From the NCBI GenBank assembly GCA_964413525.1, contig CAYPTI010000021.1, forward strand, positions 5,184-12,397: a DNA stretch of 7,214 nucleotides. The letters are read 5' to 3'. A program made the translations under genes and the position numbers. This stretch comes from CAYPTI01 sp964413525 [NCBI: uncultured bacterium]. GTDB lineage: Bacteria; T1Sed10-126. Under the pieces are notes generated by a model. It ran no database searches and had not been told where the DNA came from. It worked only from the letters and a program-made list of their open reading frames with translations. Within the stretch, counting starts at the first letter, position 1, and each line of letters opens with the position of its first letter. This document shows positions 5,355 to 7,214 of the stretch, in pieces.

Positions 5355-5966
5355 ATGAGCGACAATCAGGAGATGACGGAGACGCAGCAGGACGGCCAGA
5401 CCGCCGATTCTGATGGTTCGTCCGACGAACGGACCTTTCCCGGGGCGGTGGCCGAGGTCCGTGACCGGCGAACGCTCGTGATCAATCGCGGCTCGCGGGA
5501 CGGTGTCCGAGAGGGCATGAAGGTCTTGGTGTACAAGGAAAGCGAGGAGGAGGTCATCGATCCGGAGACGGAGGACCCCCTGGGTCGGCTGGAAGTTGTG
5601 AAGGGAACCGGCAAAGTCACCCATGTCCAGGAAAACATGGCGACCATTGTGTCCGTGACCGAGGATCCGACCCGGCCCTCCGACCCGCGGTCCGGGGGCC
5701 GGCAGGCCGGACCCGGACCGGGAGGACGCAATCCGATGCAGGGTGGAGCCAATCCGATGGGCGGCGGAGGAGGCCCCGGTGGAGGCGGCATGTTCTCCGC
5801 CATGGCCCAGATGATGGGCGGTCAGGGGGAAGGCAACCCGATGCCGGGCGGGGGACCTGGACCCGGCGGCGAACAGCCCTCGGGAGGTTCGGAGTTCGAT
5901 CCCTTCGAAAACCCGGAACGAGGAGATTTTGTCCGTCCGCGCGAGCAACGGAGGCGAAGGCCATAA
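5355..5966 (+). CDS. Acidic protein with FlgT C-terminal-like domain and Gly/Pro/Met-rich tail
   Basis: The product is 203 residues with no signal peptide or membrane helix, so probably cytoplasmic. Residues 1-27 are acidic, Gln/Asp/Ser-rich and likely disordered. Residues 28-102 form a small beta-rich module: PGAVAEV, TLVINRGSRDGVREGMKVLVY (40-60), a linker with IDPETEDPLG (68-77), then GTGKVTHVQENMATIVSV (84-101). The 'LNxGSxDGVxxGMxxxVY ... DPETGExLG ... GxVxVxxVxxxMA' pattern resembles the C-terminal domain of flagellar assembly protein T and related beta-barrel modules of unknown role. Residues 103-203 are low complexity, with three NPMxGG units (126, 133, 161), a Gly run (136-145), a Met-rich patch MFSAMAQMM (146-154) and a basic end, REQRRRRP. 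No flagellar gene is nearby, so a flagellar role is not supported. The fold assignment is inference from pattern; that the gene is real rests on a good ribosome binding site and consistent codon use. Confidence 0.8.
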   Translation: MSDNQEMTETQQDGQTADSDGSSDERTFPGAVAEVRDRRTLVINRGSRDGVREGMKVLVYKESEEEVIDPETEDPLGRLEVVKGTGKVTHVQENMATIVSVTEDPTRPSDPRSGGRQAGPGPGGRNPMQGGANPMGGGGGPGGGGMFSAMAQMMGGQGEGNPMPGGGPGPGGEQPSGGSEFDPFENPERGDFVRPREQRRRRP

Positions 5967-6003
5967 CCGGTCCCTGTCCCACCATTCGGACGGGCTTGAG
6001 GCC

Positions 6004-6017
6004 GACCGGTAACGGTC
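6004..6017 (+). other. Small hairpin with GTAA tetraloop between the FlgT-C-like and GFA genes
   Basis: GACCG (6004-6008) pairs with CGGTC (6013-6017) around GTAA, which in RNA is a GNRA-type tetraloop. It also overlaps a longer 7-bp pairing of 5966-5972 with 6004-6010. No T tract follows. The 162-base gap around it has no gene apart from a possible 16-codon leader frame next to the GFA start. Confidence 0.25.
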
Positions 6018-6113
6018 CCTGGGTGAATATCCGGCCCCGTACGGCTTCATCTCACTCCGGTCGGGAGGTCCAATTCCAGTGATGGGGAGTCCGTTGGCGG
6101 GAGCTACATCGTC

Positions 6114-6119
6114 GGGAGA
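6114..6119 (+). promoter_or_regulatory. Ribosome binding site supporting the TTG start of the GFA gene
   Basis: GGGAGA lies 9 bases before TTG at 6129. No in-frame ATG or GTG exists between it and the first conserved zinc cysteines, so the TTG is the best start. Confidence 0.6.
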
Positions 6120-6128
6120 AAAATCGCC

Positions 6129-6626
6129 TTGAAGCTGGAGGGAAGCTGCTACTGCGGGACCGTTTCGTACGAGCTTGAGTCCCTCACTCCGTACCCTTAC
6201 ATGCTCTGCTACTGTTCGATCTGTCGGAAGACCAACGGCGGCGGGGGATACGCGATCAACATTATGGGACGGGTGGAGTCCCTGGACGTCCGAACCGAGG
6301 TGGATTTGGTAACCTACCGCGCGCCGTCCCATCGCACCGAGTCCGGCGGCGAGGGTCTAAGCCAATCCCGCCGCCGGTTCTGTCCGGACTGCGGAACCGG
6401 ACTCTGGGTTCACAACCCCTCCTACGAGCAGTGGGTGTATCCGTTCGCGTCGACGGTCGACACCGATCTGCCGACCCCTCCCGAGCGCAATCACATCATG
6501 CTGGACTACAAGCCGGACTGGGTCCCGGTGCCCGCCTCGCCGGAGGACAACCGGTTCGGCACGTACCCGGATTTGTCCATCCGGGAGTGGCACGAGAAGC
6601 ACGATTTGCTCGAGGAACCTTCTTGA
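6129..6626 (+). CDS. GFA family zinc-binding protein (glutathione-dependent formaldehyde-activating enzyme-like)
   Basis: The product is 165 residues from a TTG start. All seven cysteines of the GFA fold are present: C7 and C9 (CYCG), C27, C29 and C32 (CYCSIC), and C85 and C88 (FCPDCG). In this family two zinc ions are held by these cysteines. The founding enzyme was proposed to speed condensation of formaldehyde with glutathione, but most family members have unproven substrates, and this protein carries no residue pattern that settles it. The core covers about residues 3-115; the rest is a Trp/Pro-rich tail ending in an acidic helix. It lies 162 bases after the FlgT-C-like gene on the same strand. 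It converges on the right-hand methyltransferase gene with 25 bases between stops and no room for a full terminator. No formaldehyde dehydrogenase gene is in the window. Confidence 0.9.
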   Translation: MKLEGSCYCGTVSYELESLTPYPYMLCYCSICRKTNGGGGYAINIMGRVESLDVRTEVDLVTYRAPSHRTESGGEGLSQSRRRFCPDCGTGLWVHNPSYEQWVYPFASTVDTDLPTPPERNHIMLDYKPDWVPVPASPEDNRFGTYPDLSIREWHEKHDLLEEPS

Positions 6627-6651
6627 ATTGAGCGATGAACCGGGTGAGGGA

Positions 6652-7214
6652 TTAACTCCGGCCCGGGGGCCGGCCGGCTTCGTTTCGTAACTCCACCTCA
6701 AGCCGAACCATCCGGACCGGGACGGGGCCCCGGGTCCGGTCGATTCGCTCGAGAAATTCCTCCACCACCTGGTGGGTTAATTCATCCTTCCGATTCTCCG
6801 GTACCTCGTCCAGGTGCGGCAGGGAACTGCGGATCCAGCCGAACAGATCGTCCACGCTTTCGTGAGTGACGTTGAAGGTCAGGATGTCGATCCGGTCGGC
6901 CGTCAGGGATGAGCTCCGGACGAGCTCCCGGTAGGTTTCCTCCCCGTGGAAGGTCAGGGGAGAGGAATAGCCCCGAAACCACTGCCTCCACGGGTCCCGC
7001 TCGATCACGGTCCGGGTGGCGCCGAGTACGTTCTGGACGTTCCCCTCCGCCCCGAAGTGGAGGAACGTCCGGCCTCCGGGGACAAGGCCCCGGGCGAACC
7101 GCTCCAGCAGGGTCGTTTGGTCGGGGATCCAGTGCAGGGCCGCGAAGGACGTGATCCGGTCGAATTCGTCCTCGAAGTCCATCGCGAGCGCGTCCATCCG
7201 CCGGAACCGGAGGT
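6652..7214 (-). CDS. Class I SAM-dependent methyltransferase (trans-aconitate methyltransferase-like), 5' end missing
   Basis: The gene runs off the right edge. The frame stays open from 7197 to 7214, adding the residues LRFRR before the Met at 7197. That Met is probably internal, because LRFRRMDALAMDF matches the family's 'vxFxxaDaxxlpf' strand. Next come FDRITSFAALHWIPD, the motif-IV-like segment of Tam-type and juvenile-hormone-acid-type methyltransferases, then LLERFARGLVPGGRTFLHFG (the post-I / motif V region). The C-terminal part reads like the substrate lid of the same group (WRQWFRGY, then LPHLDEVPENRKDELTHQVV, then VRLEVELRN). Tam methylates trans-aconitate, but the substrate here is uncertain because many small-molecule methyltransferases share this layout. 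The SAM-binding glycine loop lies outside the window. The stop is TAA at 6652-6654. Confidence 0.85.
   Translation of the reverse strand, partial: LRFRRMDALAMDFEDEFDRITSFAALHWIPDQTTLLERFARGLVPGGRTFLHFGAEGNVQNVLGATRTVIERDPWRQWFRGYSSPLTFHGEETYRELVRSSSLTADRIDILTFNVTHESVDDLFGWIRSSLPHLDEVPENRKDELTHQVVEEFLERIDRTRGPVPVRMVRLEVELRNEAGRPPGRS

Noticed and set aside
5328-6332. Minus-strand 334-codon open frame
   Set aside because: It is antisense to the FlgT-C-like gene and part of the GFA gene, has His/Arg/Pro-rich shadow composition, and shows no motif.
1-7214. A defence, secretion or biosynthetic system formed by the seven genes
   Set aside because: Strands alternate, most spacers are large or convergent, and the products belong to unrelated housekeeping families. 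No shared pathway is supported by the sequence.

Overview
The window looks like chromosomal DNA of a fairly GC-rich bacterium (about 60% G+C by eye). A membrane GGDEF-EAL cyclic-di-nucleotide protein makes it bacterial rather than archaeal. Two genes probably use TTG starts. No rRNA, tRNA, CRISPR, phage or transposase gene is visible, and the lineage cannot be fixed from this sequence.

Layout, left to right: the 3' end of a class I SAM methyltransferase (+, cut by the left edge); a 350-base spacer; a cyclase / kynurenine-formamidase-family metal hydrolase (-, 560-1255); a 583-base spacer; a 550-residue two-helix membrane GGDEF-EAL protein (+, 1839-3491); a phytoene-desaturase-like FAD oxidoreductase (-, 3506-4981), whose stop lies 14 bases from the previous stop; a 373-base divergent spacer; a small acidic protein with a FlgT-C-terminal-like domain and a Gly/Pro/Met-rich tail (+, 5355-5966); a GFA-family zinc protein (+, 6129-6626); and a second SAM methyltransferase (-, cut by the right edge).

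The coding strand switches between nearly every neighbouring pair. The window therefore reads as single-gene transcription units, not an operon or a visible pathway, and I do not propose that these genes form one system.

The most interesting features lie between and inside ordinary genes. (1) A pair of diverged direct repeats of about 118 bases (384-501 and 1482-1599) brackets the cyclase gene. It is non-coding as far as I can see and explained by no annotated gene. (2) The GGDEF domain has Asn where typical diguanylate cyclases have the guanine-contacting Asp. That is the position known to change product specificity in hybrid-promiscuous (cGAMP-making) GGDEF enzymes. The attached EAL domain keeps its full catalytic set. 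(3) The FlgT-C-like protein carries an unusual NPM/Gly-rich tail.
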